Source of the DNA: Thereva unica
Taxonomy: Eukaryota; Arthropoda; Insecta; Diptera; Therevidae
Length of the DNA: 64,000 nucleotides
Direction of reading: 5' to 3'
NCBI GenBank assembly: GCA_949987705.1
Contig: OX465281.1
Span: forward strand, 7,976,001-8,040,000
Numbering within the stretch: the stretch's first letter is position 1; every line of letters starts with the position of its first letter. Position numbers and translations under genes: made by a program. A model generated the notes under the pieces. The model saw only the letters and a list, made by a program, of their open reading frames with translations. It was not told the origin of the DNA and did not search any database. This document shows positions 48,373 through 59,289 of this stretch, piece after piece.

Positions 48373-48984
48373 AAATTAGGGTTTCACCTCGGAATTTGAG
48401 GTAATAAGCTGAAAATTGGCATGAAGCTTTGTTTTGGCATTTTACATGATGTGTCAAAAGTCACATATAATCTCGTGTCCGCGTCTTGAGATATTAGAGG
48501 TCAAAGGTCACAAAAATCAGTTTTTCGCAAATATCTCGTAAATTATCGGCTTTACGCAAATTTTGGTTGAGTAAACTTTGTTCATTAGACAAATCTGCAT
48601 AAAACTGTCTTGTACAGAATTTACGTAGAATCAATAGTTTTCGAGATATGGGGCTGAGAAAACTCGAGCATCGCGCTGCATTCTTTTCCTCACCACCTTG
48701 GAAGTAGAACTCAAGCAGCCTTTTTGCATGGTATCCCCAGTAGGCCTAGTCCATAGGTTACAGGTTATGAAATAATTTTATTGATTATCTCTCTAACACT
48801 TCTATTTCCACTTCTTTCATACTGCCATCTTCATCTGTAATCATCTCAGAAGAGAATAATGAAAGGTGGTCGGTGTTATCATCGTTCAACTCAGGGTTAA
48901 TGGGTGTATCCTCGGATATTGAATTGAGACACGACGGGTCCCGACAAGAGCCATACGCTACGGAACATAACAAACATAGACAAA
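48373..48984. other. Intergenic, possible unclassified repeat
   Basis: The sequence has a style common in insect non-autonomous elements (GAGATATTAGAGGTCAAAGG, TTTCGAGATATGGGGCTGAG), but no second copy or TIR is visible in this window. Confidence 0.3.
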
Positions 48985-49135
48985 CATTTTTTTGCCTTAT
49001 TTGACTGGACTATAATGTCTAGTAGTAAGCTTAGATAGACGGATATAATAGGTTTAAGGTTATGATGAGTCAGTTGGAAGAGTTTACGAGTCACCCTGTG
49101 CTTGAACTCTTAGATGTTGTAGGAAAAACTGATTC
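48985..49135 (-). repeat. Interspersed repeat (CTACTAGACATTG family), - copy
   Basis: AATGTCTAGTAGTAAGCTTA, GATGAGTCAGTTGG and CTTGAACTCTTAGATGTTGT are the inverse of family blocks. It lies upstream of the R1 relic at 49.48 kb. Confidence 0.55.
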
Positions 49136-49479
49136 CTCCACAGTCGAATCTTTCTACTAAGGATCGAATTTTTATTTTGTAGGGTTGTAAACAGCGCGGA
49201 GGGTCGGATAATCTGGTATGGCGGGATTAAGACTGGAACTATTTTACTGGACCAATCACTATTCTAATAGCAGTAATATTTTGTCAGGCGAAAAAGGGTC
49301 TATAGTAGACATGCCTTTCATCAGTGACACGATGGCCAGATACGCGTGAGGTGTATACGCACAGCGGCCACCATGCCACAACCTTCAGCCCGGGAGGAAT
49401 AACAAAAGGGGGCAGCAAAACTACGACAAATACATGCTTGCTGTCAATATGGTGACTAGCTTAGCAAGGGCCACATGAA

Positions 49480-50215
49480 TGCGAATAGAAGCGCAAAATG
49501 TTGTTGACGTGAAAAATGCTTTCAACTCTGCAAGGTGGAGTAAGATCGTCGAGGCGTTGATAAAGCTGGATAATCCGAAGTATCTTAGGACCCTACACTA
49601 CCAGTTAGATGAGGGAGTGAGGAAGTCCATAACAACTTGCGGAGTCCCTTAAGGTTCCGTCCTTGGTCCCCTACTGTGTAGCATCATATATGATGAAATA
49701 CTGGCACTACACGTCCCGAAAGAAGCGATCGCTATTGGTTTTGCCGATGATATTGGGGTCGCGGTAGTAGGAAAGCGTTTCGACGATATCGAGATATTCG
49801 CAAACAAAGCGATATGGGAGAGAAAGATGAGGCCCGAGATCGTTGGTCTTATGCTTGCTAGGCACAAAGCGGAAGTAGTGCTAATCAACAAGCGAGGAAA
49901 ATTGGAGACCATAGCGGTGAAAGTAGGTCACCAGGTCACCCGATCGCAACCTGCACTTAGGTATTTAGGAGTAATGATTGAATGAGACTAAATTTCGGGG
50001 TGCACTTGACAGGTAAAGGTGCCACCATCAGCTAGGGGCCCCAGGCGAAGCAGCGCAACAGCGGCTTTGGACAGCACGGGCAACAGGAGGAAAATAAACT
50101 CCGTCTATCTGACAAGTGCTCTTCGAACATGCTCTGGATACCGCAGTAGGTCCAATGAAGCAATATGTGTCATATCAGTAATGATCCCCATTGATATTGT
50201 TGCATTGTAGTAATA
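49480..50215 (+). pseudogene. Degenerate R1-clade LINE reverse transcriptase
   Basis: The + strand frames read DVKNAFNSARWSKIVEALIK (with the RT Asp motif), CGVP-stop-GSVLGPLLCSI, IGFADDIGVAVVGKRFDDIE (FADD catalytic pair), HKAEVVLINKRGKLE, LRYLGVMI, and SALRTCSGYRSRSNEAICVI with MIPIDIVAL near 50112-50207. This order and these motifs are those of R1-type elements. At least two stops and several frameshifts break it. Confidence 0.75.
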
Positions 50216-50440
50216 ATAAATGAGTTTTATTAACCCTTGGCGAATTGGGTAATATCAATCGGATCGCTTTTTTTGGGTCAGGAATCGTCGAGACTTCAAA
50301 GGCAATGAAAATCCTGTTTGTCGTCTCAGAATTGACTAGTGGGATACCTAAAAATTCGGTGAAAAGGTCAGACAGTGATGAAATGTAGCCAACGTTGGAG
50401 GTCAACTGTGTAAGAGATCACGTACAATTTTTTCCAATCA

Positions 50441-50541
50441 GGGGTGGTAGCACGTAAGTTGTTTCAATCGACCTCTTCATACAAAAATCTTGAATTTTTG
50501 TATGGAGAGGTCGATTGAAACAACTTACGTGCTACCACCCC
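50441..50541. repeat. 48-bp-stem hairpin, 5-nt loop
   Basis: The arms 50441-50488 and 50494-50541 are reverse complements with a single mismatch, around the loop CTTGA. The ends are GGGGTGGTAGCACG and CGTGCTACCACCCC. It lies about 410 bp past the stop codon of the channel gene, so it could be within its 3' UTR. A palindromic MITE is the simplest explanation. Confidence 0.9.
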
Positions 50542-50954
50542 AGTTTCTTCTTGGGCTATCTCTTAACGCCGCAAGAGAATTGCTGGATGATGTTATAATA
50601 CTATTCAAAACAAACTAATTTCGTCCTTAAACCATCCTATGCCATTCTGTTTTTGTTATGTGAAAAGACCATTAAACATGTAATTATGACTAGAACATTA
50701 AATAGAATCAACAAAATATCATTAGAAATTAGAAAAAGTTAATTAACCATTTCTTAGTGCAACAACACATCTATTTATTCACACTTCAGTAATAACTGTG
50801 ATATTATCTCAAACAAAACTTCCTAACTCTAATTAAAAAAAAAACCCGGATGCTCACAAAACCCTAGTTTTATAATTTTCAATTTCGCCCGGTAACACAC
50901 TTGCAAACAATTCCAAAAATTGTGCAGTACCGCAAATTTCCGCTGGGAATTTCA

Positions 50955-51061
50955 TTAAGCCAAGAACCGCTTCAGCAATCGAATAGTGAAGAAATAAATG
51001 AACTCCGTGAAGCTGAGTATGCTGCATCCCAGGAAGAACCCGGCCAGTCCTCCGATATAGA
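50955..51061 (-). CDS. Pickpocket channel exon f (TM2, stop)
   Basis: The acceptor TTTGCAG lies just above 51061. The exon encodes VYIGGLAGFFLGCSILS, the GxS selectivity filter and TM2, then FTEFIYFFTIRLLKRFLA and the stop TAA (complement of 50955-50957). The cytoplasmic tail is very short, about 8 residues, which is common in this family. Confidence 0.88.
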
Positions 51062-54000
51062 CTGCAAATGTGTAGCTTTTATTAAAACTCCTTTTTCACC
51101 AGCAGCCACTGCTACCGAAAAAAAAGGAAACAAAAACACCAAATATATTCAAGGATTATACCCAGCACGTCCGCAAATGAAAACAGCACGTCCCGTCGTA
51201 ACTGCATTTTCGGGTAATCGTTGATGCCCCACTGAAGATTGGCACCCAGGAACCAAACTCGGGATCTCTGCAAAAAAAATAGGGGGGAAAAATCAGGATG
51301 AAAACCCCAAAAGTTAAAAAGTCCTTGGTGAAAAGGAATGCGACTAGAAATTCGATGTGGAACTGCAGGCATTAAACGTTATCGCTTCGCCTTCAGCTGC
51401 AAAGGAAAAGCGGACAGGACGGGGGCATGATGTGCTACCGCCATCTATGCAGCAGGATGCAAAGTGTCTGGGTCGGACGATTTTTCCTTAGAACTCACAG
51501 GATCCCATACTTACGTAGGACTGGACGAAAAAGTTGGAGTCATCACAGTTCGCCTGGCAGTGGCAATCAATTTTGTAGGTACTGGATTTCAAAGTGATTA
51601 GGTCCTCTGGTGGCCAGATATGAAAATTTTGGCAAGCAATGAGAAAACATGTTTTTTTTTTATTTATTTCGTTATTGAAGCTGAAGGATGTAATCAAAAA
51701 ATTTAAGGAGGTGTGCCGGATAACAGTGACAATTCGGCCATCAGGTGAGAGGAGCTTTGGAAGAGTGCCAATGGTGACAGCAGATGGCTTCGAGGATGTT
51801 GGATGAAAACCGATTTTTGATTTTTACTCACTGCGGATTCCTGCAAGGCATTTAATTCCTTCAAAATCGCATATCGGCAGGACTCGTCCGTTTTTTACTG
51901 GAATTGTGAAAAAAATATTGTGTCAGTCTCCCCATATTTAAAGTGTGCTTCAACTCTACCATAAAAACTGGTTAAGGAGAAATTTTTAATATGAGAAAAT
52001 CAAACAAAATACCCTGAATGGGGATTACAAAACTGAAAAAAAATTTCCTTAATATGGACATCCTAGGTAGAAACAGGCTTCAGACTAGAACTACATACTT
52101 GAATAGAAGAGTGGGTAGCTCCTCTAACTAGAGTGGCCCTAGCCCTTGTTGAGGGTGGAGCGAAATTGTCTTTCGGCGCCCTTTGTTCGACGCTTTCACT
52201 TCACAAATTGTATTTCCAGTTATCCTAGATAAAAACTTTTTTCGAGTACTGCTGGCCTGCCATTTCCTTATTCCCCTTTTGCAAGCCTTTATGGGCTGGG
52301 GGACCCATACGGATTTCGATGGAGGTTTTAGGGTCACAGTTCCGCCTGTAGCAGCAATAGAGGAAGCATGTTTTCTCAAAGTTGCTTCCCCGACGTTTCG
52401 CCAACAGCACCACCAACTTTGGAGGCTATTTGGTTGTTTGTATTGCATGGTTGGGTATTAGGGCTTGCCCTAGCTAGTAAGGTTGAGATGGTGGAGAGAG
52501 TCACCTTCTCGTTAAAAGAGGCTTCTCCTGTCTCCTGCCCAAAATTTCAGTGTTCACCCTTCCTGACAACGTCATCTCTGTGAATTTTATGCGGTGCACT
52601 TTGTGGAATATTCTCCACTCCTACATCCTTAGGGTCTTCTTTTGGTCCCCTACCCTTTCAGCATAATACCAGTGGGGTCCTCTGTTGCTGCCGGAAAGTA
52701 CCCGATCATAAAAAGGCTGCGCGGCTGCTTGTTCCCGTCTACAGCAACAAGGCTTACTCCTTCCAAGGCTTAAGGCGGCCCATCATAGAGGCTGACCTGA
52801 GCTGTTCTGAGCCCTGAGCGACTACCGCCTCCAGAAGACTTCCTTGCACAGTAACTAGTTGTTTCGTGTTCAGAAAAGTCTCCGGATTGTTAGTCGCAAG
52901 CACGCCAATTCTGACACTTTCCGCTATTTGACAGAAGGTCGGTTTCGGAGTCGTTCTTGACTTCATTATGGGTGCGTCCGACTTTTCTTAACGCTTTTTA
53001 AACCTTATGGCCAAAGCCTCGCCCTCTTCGCCGGGTTATTATGCCCTAGAGCACATCCAGATGTTCTAACGCTCTTTTCTTATTAAGAAAATCGTATCTC
53101 TTTCTTCTTCGGGGGCCAGGCAGACCCTACCAACCTCTACACGGGAGTAACCAGCTTCCAGATATCGCATAAAACGCTTTCGGGCTGCGCCACCCTGTCT
53201 TCTTAAAGCGGTCGTTTTTTCGAGTCGCCTCTCCGATTAGGTCCCTTTACCTCCGCACAAAATCTAAGGAGATCTCCGAATGAAGGAGTGATCTCAACGT
53301 ACTCCATCGCTGGGTTTACGGGCTCAGACTGAAGAAGAAGAATCCCGAAAACTTTCCTTCACTGGGACCACATTCGACACCTTGAAGCATGGACCCAAAA
53401 ATATGTAACTGTATGCTCCATGGATCTCGAACAGGATGTGGCCTAAGGCCATGCACGATCGGTCTGGGAGTCAGTGCTCCCTGCTTTGCCGTGTTCGAGT
53501 CATATTGATGAGTACATAGACTTGGCAAGCTACAAACAACCCCCTAAAACATTTTCTTTTGCTCGAAATTATTTTTGGCATTCATTTTGGGGCCTTTTAC
53601 CTCCTGGCGCCTAGAGCGACCGCTCCACTCGCTCTACCCTAGGGCCGGCGCTGAGTGAGTAGCTCCTGCAACCTACACCAACAACTTTAACTGAGGAGAG
53701 ATCTATGAAAAACAAGAATGCCTGGCATGGCACACCCCTAAGAAGGTATTAAGGTCCTGTATAAAGAGTCTTCAAGGGCTGCCTATAAATACAAAAAGGA
53801 AATCTGTCAAAAGGAGCTCTTTTCTTTGGTTAAAAGATGGATTCCGGGTCACAGGAACATTAAGCGTACCGAAAAGGCAAATATCAGGAGAAAATGTAGA
53901 CACACCAACGGAGAAACAAAGGGCTTTGTGTATGCCCGAGTAAAAATAAAAGATGGCTTTACAACGGGCGAACACCGACCGTGAATTGAACGTAGTACTC

Positions 54001-57000
54001 GGCCTTGTGCCGGACATCATAAAATAGTTTGCAGGATTGTAGGGCCGTACACACACATACACCGACCGTCATGTGCTTTTTTTAAAAACAAACTACTCAA
54101 AAAAGAAAGCATATTGGGGAAAGTGTAACTTCCGTTCCCCAACAACTCAAAACTCACCGCGTACTATCTCACTATCTTTGTCAACGTATGCCTATGCCCG
54201 TGTATACAGCTCAGTACTCGGCCATTTAAATCTTTAGGCAAAGTTTGGTAGCTCTAATAAGGCATCCCGCTGGCTTAACCGGTTAATAACAGGGAACTAA
54301 TGTTGCGCTGAGGTCAGCTCTTCATCTATAGCGGACGGTGTCCCTCTTTGTTCACCTAGTAGTCTGGTACTGCCTGCATGACAGCCTTTGTTGGCTGGTT
54401 AGCGGGATTCTCTTGTTTCAGGAGGCATAAAACTCCGACGAGGCGGTCTCTTACTAACCCCGACTGTTGTGGCTCAGCCGGCTGCTAAAAAAAGAAACTC
54501 ATATAACATCCAAGAGTTACAACCCAAGGCTCACTGGCACTGCCTCCTCCTCATGCATCCTCCAGACTACCTCTTTTTTTGTTTGTTTTACGAGGGATGG
54601 TGAGAATCTTACATAGACACCGCTGAGGGTCCGCACTCAGACGGCATTTCAGATTCCTACTGAATAAACTCACCACCCCATTGTGTGACGTTTACCCCGC
54701 CCGGGACCGCCGCGAGGCATTACTTCGGGCGGGCGTCACCACCCATGACCCTTTAGGTGTCCCTCTGGTCTTTACTCATAGGGGTTGCTACTGCTCTCGG
54801 CATTTCTTCGCCTTTCTCTGTTTCTTGTGGCTTCTTCTTGCCTTAACTTTCTGTGAATGGCCTTCAGGGTTGCTTCCACTTTCCTCCACACCTCCTCGGA
54901 TCTCATCATATGTTCTACGATGTTCCTCCAGACTACCTATAACCTATTACATCCTTCTTCTAACTTCGAGATGAGCTTGCTACAAAACATTGCACCATGA
55001 CGGACTGATAGAACAAAGGGTGACACCTAAGCTTAGACTCTTCCACAAAAAAAAGCCAAGCGGTCGATGTTCGCCCGTTGTAAGACCATCTTTTATTTTC
55101 ACTCGGGTGACAAAGAAAGTAATTGCCATGCTGCTGGTAGAGGAACTTAACATAATTCGCCAAAAACTAGAAAGATTTGACCTGACTACAACAAGAAGAG
55201 ATCACGTGACATCGTGATGGGGGAGTAACATGTATTTTATGTAAATATGCGTGTAATTCAACTATCTCGGACTGGTGGAAGTGCGATCATAATCTTTTTG
55301 TGGTGGCTGGAAGCTGTTCTGAAAGGAATGGGCTAATATGATCGAGCCTACCAAGCCAAGATATAAACTTGTCGCCTTGAGAGCTACCCACAGTCATAGT
55401 TTTTGCATTGCCTTTTAACAATCTCCAGTTCTATAATACGTGATCTCGACATGGAACCTTCGTCAGGATGGACCTTCCCTTTCTTCCATACTCATGGGAT
55501 TTTAGGAAGCAATTAAGCTATAGAGGGCCAAGTGGAACTGGGGGGACCCCGAATCCACCACGGATCACCATTGCAGTAATACTTTGTTCAAGCGGGGTTT
55601 CCACTTAGTTGGCTATCAGCGCTGGTTGTACTGCTGATGGGTTGTAGCAGCTGGCATCCACCCGGAATATGGAAGTTTCAGATAATTCTCGAGCTGGTTG
55701 AGCCAGCACCTGGTAGGGTTGACCACTATGTAGGTAATGTTCTGGGAGCCAGCGGACGATACAACCAGCGTTGGTAGCCAGCTATGGGGAAACCCCGCTT
55801 CAAGGAGACCTGGTCCGAAAAGTCCAGTCTAAGCGACAACTTGGAAAACTACTGAACAGCAGTGTGGCTAACAAATATGAGGTATGGGGTATATCACAAT
55901 AGATCGACGAGTGGCTGCAGAAGAATGGATCGTTTGTGGCATTTGTAGAGTCAGTCACTCAGTAAACTAGACAGACAGCTGAGCATTGTCTTTGCAGGTG
56001 TTCAGCTCTGAAGAGTTTCAAAAACAGTAGATTTGGCAACCTCTTCTTACAATAAATGAAACAAGTTTCGAAGCTCGTAATCGGAGATCGATCCGCTCTA
56101 ATTGCAGTCATACTGCCATTCACCTAATTGAATCTGAAGTTCAAGCTTAGGAGCCACCCTTTGTACTACCAATCCGTCATGGTGCAATGTCTAGTAGTAA
56201 GTCTGATTCGATGGAAGACATAGAGGATAGGATAGGTTAGTAAGAATCTGAAGGGTACTGAAGAATGAGGTAATGAACTTTGCACTTGAACTCCTAGAGG
56301 TTGTAAGAGTTCACTCAAAAGTGAAGAAATATGCATGAAGCCGGTGCCGGTTAAAACTCATTCCCCCTGTATCCGGCCGCATTTTGGGAACCCTATAGAC
56401 TACGAAATGTTTTCCGAAAAAATAACTCAGCTGTGGAACAATTTTTCGAAGGCAGTATATCCGAACTCTTACAACATTCAAAAGCTCAAACGTAGAGCTC
56501 ATCACCATCTCCTCCATGACCTCCCGACTCTTCAGCACTCATTCTATACTCTACCCATTCTTCGAACTAAGCTAACTACTAAATATTGCACCATGATGGG
56601 GCCAACCACATGACGGCCTGATAGGCCTATTCCTGAGCTTAGAACTATCACATAAAAAACGTATCGGACTTAATCCTGCTATTTTTCTAAACTCCCCAAA
56701 AAAATAATTTCTAACAATCAAAAATAAAATCAATTTTTCCCTCAATTATTTCCTCGGGGAAATCACATCTCATCACTACAACGCACACGGATGTCATGGG
56801 GATATCCGCCGAAAACGAATTTTTGGAACTTTGTCAAAGAAAGACATCGACAGCCATATCCGAATCGGCAGAGTTTTAATCGGAATTTAATTACGGCACT
56901 GGGAGCCTGCAAATTCCAGAGCACCGCAGCCGCCAATCAAGGAGCAGGACTATAGTCCTAGAAACGGCAAATCGATATTGAATAGGATTTCAGCACATGT

Positions 57001-58000
57001 GAACGGTGTGAATTTACTATTTAAGAATGGCTGGTGGCATCCTTTCTCGTATGCGGATCCCGTCGTCGCCAGGACGGTGGCCTAGTTTTATATCTGTAAG
57101 TCCTCCTGCCACAGGTCTTCTACATGTACGCGTCCTGTTCGTCCGTTCTATGTTTGTCGTGCACAACCTCTCTCAATTATTTTTGCACAGGCAGACAGGA
57201 CAAAGCTGTTTCAGATAAAGCGCTGTAATTGGAATCAGCATCCGCCATCGGCATATCGGTGACGTTTCAATTCAGCGCGGATCACACCAGCATCACGGAA
57301 ATATTCACCATCAATCTTCATCTAAATTGGGTGCGTTTGGGTTCTGTGTGGACACGGTTAATGGTTGATAAACAGGACTAAAGTCGTGTGCATCGAACTC
57401 CTCTTTCACACGGAATAGAGCTTCTATGGAAGCATAAAAGCTGCAATAAAACTTCGCGACAACAAACCCTAAATTTTTACAGTCTCCACGTGAAACTTAT
57501 ACAGATTCCAGAGAAAAGGACCATAAAATTGTTTAAAACTGCAAGGATAACACCAGGTGACATGATTTCAACCTCATAACTCACATTTATTCCTGTAAAA
57601 GTGCGGAATGCAGTTGCAAACTTTCATTGCGAAATTCAGGCGACACTCCATTACGCAATATCCGAAACTGTAGACCGGCGTCGTTTGTATGTCGGCTGAT
57701 TCGTGGCTGTAGCGACACTTTCTTTGTTGGATTGTGAAACTGCAATGGAATTGAATTTAATTAAAAAATTAGCAAGGACCTTTTTACTTGACGAAATTAC
57801 TCCTTTACAGCGTCCGATGCGAAAATCTCCAAGGCAATAAGCTCGACGGTTGTGTAGTCAGACTCTTGGAAAGTATAGCGTTGTTTCGAGATGTCCGGGA
57901 TTTCTCCTGCTCCATGGAAATAGACATCGTATGAAGTTGATAGGTTGATTATTTGGGCGTAAATCTCTCCGTCCAGTGGATGGACGGTGACTGCATCGCC
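50955..58000 (-). CDS. Pickpocket/DEG-ENaC channel subunit, C-terminal part, 6 exons (partial gene)
   Basis: On the - strand the join of 57801-58000, 57585-57739, 51832-51897, 51515-51606, 51162-51267 and 50955-51061 gives 726 nt (241 codons plus stop), with every intron phase matching. Recognisable family features in order: the YDVYFHG segment, QRKCRYSHE, a Cys-rich block with CNCIPHFYR, ICDFEGIKCLAGI and CHCQANC, the pre-TM2 stretch RRDVLFSFADVL, and TM2 with the selectivity-filter signature GCS and the end ILSFTEFIYFFTIRL. Family knowledge: trimeric amiloride-sensitive sodium channels of the plasma membrane, used in sensory neurons and epithelia of insects. The N-terminus, TM1 and first extracellular part are missing; no matching exon was seen in 58-64 kb, so they probably lie beyond the right edge. 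Which pickpocket paralogue it is cannot be decided. Confidence 0.85.
51162..51267 (-). CDS. Pickpocket channel exon e (pre-TM2)
   Basis: The acceptor TTTTTGCAG precedes the exon, which starts RSRVWFLGANLQW and ends MQLRRDVLFSFADVL plus one base (phase 1), before the donor GTATAA. The LRRxVLFSxxD stretch immediately before TM2 is a family hallmark. Confidence 0.85.
51515..51606 (-). CDS. Pickpocket channel exon d (CxC...C block)
   Basis: The acceptor GGCCACCAG and donor GTAAGT frame a 92-nt exon. It encodes DLITLKSSTYKIDCHCQANC then DDSNFFVQSY, matching the C-terminal cysteine block of pickpocket ectodomains. It ends in phase 0. Confidence 0.82.
51832..51897 (-). CDS. Pickpocket channel exon c (Cys-rich domain)
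   Basis: This 66-nt exon has acceptor CAATTCCAG and donor GTGAGT. Two bases complete a Leu codon, then KNGRVLPICDFEGIKCLAGI. It is separated from exon b by a 5.7-kb intron full of LINE debris. It is supported by frame continuity and the paired cysteines. Confidence 0.75.
52130..52970 (-). pseudogene. Probable LINE ORF1 remnant (DUF4780-like)
   Basis: The - strand frame from 52966 down reads ESVRIGVLATNNPETFLNTK followed by QLVTVQGSLLEAVV, then after a break a stretch with PRSLFMIGYFPAATEDPTGI. This resembles the nucleic-acid-binding domain found in ORF1 of insect LINEs. Further frames run to about 52130 with breaks. It lies in the 5.7-kb intron of the channel gene, in the same orientation as the gene. 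Confidence 0.45.
53770..53960 (+). pseudogene. LINE RNase H fragment
   Basis: One + strand frame reads KRWIPGHRNIKRTEKANIRR near 53833-53892, matching the WVPGHxxIxGNEKAD signature of RNase H domains in I/R1-type LINEs; the Gly-Asn and the key Asp are changed. It lies in the channel intron, opposite to the gene. Confidence 0.55.
54355..54490 (+). repeat. SINE-core-like segment
   Basis: GGTTAGCGGGATTC, then TTGTTTCAGGAGGCATAA and ACTCC...ACGAG, match the SINE core. The preceding GGTACTGCC...GACAGCCT is shared with the segment at 40.6 kb, so these two form a related subfamily. Confidence 0.5.
54485..55070 (+). repeat. Interspersed repeat (CTACTAGACATTG family), + copy, interrupted
   Basis: CATCCAAGAGTTACAACC and CTCCAGACTACCTC appear at 54497-54570. 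The CGAGATGAGCTTGCTAC, AACATTGCACCATGACGGAC and ACAAAGGGTGACACCTAAGC blocks appear at 54965-55035. The stretch between may be an insertion. Confidence 0.55.
55592..55798. mobile_element. 207-bp MITE with TTCAA duplication
   Basis: Terminal inverted repeats of about 40 bp start GCGGGGTTTCC and end GGAAACCCCGC, with the inner GCGCTGGTTGTA paired to TACAACCAGCG. TTCAA flanks both sides (55587-55591 and 55799-55803). Non-coding; located in the channel gene's 5.7-kb intron. Confidence 0.8.
56130..56312 (-). repeat. Interspersed repeat (CTACTAGACATTG family), - copy
   Basis: CAAGCTTAGGAGCCACCCTT, GGTGCAATGTCTAGTAGTAA, AGAGGATAGGATAGGTTAG and CTTGAACTCCTAGAGGTTGT form the most complete inverse copy. 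It faces the + copy 140 bp away. Confidence 0.7.
56450..56660 (+). repeat. Interspersed repeat (CTACTAGACATTG family), + copy
   Basis: AACTCTTACAACATTCAAAA, CGTAGAGCTCATCACCATCT, CTCCATGACCTCC, AACTACTAAATATTGCACCA and ATCACATAAAAAA are in family order. Together with the - copy at 56130 it makes an inverted pair. Confidence 0.7.
57585..57739 (-). CDS. Pickpocket channel exon b (Cys-rich domain)
   Basis: The acceptor CCATTGCAG precedes 57739, after a 61-bp intron. One base completes Asp, then FTIQQRKCRYSHE. The exon also carries VYSFGYCVMECR and VCNCIPHFYR, the strongest family signatures here. The donor GTGAGT lies just below 57585 (phase 1). Confidence 0.85.
57801..58000 (-). CDS. Pickpocket channel exon a (extracellular)
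   Basis: The acceptor reads TCAAAACAG just above 58000 on the + numbering. The exon starts in phase 0 with GDAVTVHPLDGEIYAQ, carries the YDVYFHGAGEIPDIS segment typical of the family, and ends after two bases of an Asp codon before the donor GTAATT (phase 2). A nearer GT (GTAAAG) would break the frame with the next exon, so this donor was chosen. Confidence 0.78.
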
Positions 58001-59289
58001 CTGTTTTGAGTAAAGAGGAAAGTTTTAAAATATTGAAAACATAAATACTACAATCTGATGTTTTTTTAAACACTATTTGTACCACGATTTTATGTATACC
58101 TATATCGATCAATAACAACCTATAAATTTATGTGGATGTGATGATTTTCCTGAAACTATTCGAAAGGGCCATTCCAATAACTCATTTTATTACCAGGAAA
58201 TATCAATTTCTGCTATTCTCTTCAAAGTTATGGAATATCTTGAATCCAAAAAAAAATCTGTACCACAGGTTAAAATATTTACTGTCGATCTTGATGGGTA
58301 TTTAACAGAACACCTCAACCGATCGAGTATGGACCCAAATCCTTTCATTATACACCTGGTATCAACTGTTGTTCTTTTTCGATCTGGCTGTTCAATTAAG
58401 CTAGTATTGGAAGATGACAAATCTAAACCCAAACTATGTCCAGGGGTCAATTAAATCACCCGCTCTTTTCCTAATCTTCATGATGATCAGTTCTGAATCC
58501 CCACCAACAACCCACTTCACAGCTTCGCTGATAGTGGACCACCGCTAAAACCGTGTCTTATCCAAAACGAAGTACTGTCTAAACTCTAATAAAACCGATC
58601 TTCCTTCTCTCTCAGTCAGCGATGTGAGTTTAACGATCAAATATTTCCAATTGCCAACTTCGATCCTAGATCGGTTTGTCCATAGGCAGTAACTTAAAAG
58701 AAGCGCCAAAAGCTGTCCATAACCGTTGAAAACCCGGATCTAGTCTGTCCACACTGAACGCTCTACTTAACCTGTGGTTTGCATCCCAGATCTCGGTACT
58801 CATTTGAAGGGTAAAAAAGAAAGCGAATGACTCATATCATGCGCAGGATTCGAACCCCAACCTGGGAGATGTTGGTAGGTATGTAACTGAAGGTGCTTTC
58901 AACAACTTCAATACCGAGGCTAACCTGACGTCCCATTGGAATTCAACATTCACAGTGGAATCGATCAGACGATCCTCTACGTATCGGTTACTAAAACCAT
59001 CTTCAGCAGCTAAGACAACAGCATAATGGTAAAGACGACGTGCTGTGACACACGAAGGATTCATAAAGAAATGAATAGCTATGGCTCACGGTTAAGGATT
59101 AGATTCTAAAAAAATAGAGAACGGCAAAGCTCGTCGTCGATGCAATTGGAGCAAACGTTGAGGGATATCCGTTAATCCGCAAGAGTATAACTGATGTGTT
59201 TTACTAAAAGGCAATTAAGTAACTTCAGTCTACATACTGGTCGTGTTCTGTTCCTTATCAACTAAGTTCTTGGGGCTAATTTTGGAACC
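58001..59289. other. Upstream of channel exon a
   Basis: Presumed intron. A B-box-like GGGTTCGAATCC on the - strand near 58848-58859 suggests an old SINE. No channel exon recognised. Confidence 0.35.

Larger units (their letters stand above)
51898..57584 (-). other. 5.7-kb intron of the channel gene
   Basis: Filled with LINE ORF1 and RNase H remnants, SINE-core segment, the TTCAA MITE and an inverted pair of the CTACTAGACATTG repeat. The part from 56.67 to 57.58 kb looks unique. No additional channel exon is required by the reading frame. Confidence 0.6.

Noticed and set aside
57858..58118. 86-codon - strand frame overlapping channel exon a
   Set aside because: It is in a different frame from the channel coding sequence and crosses the intron acceptor.
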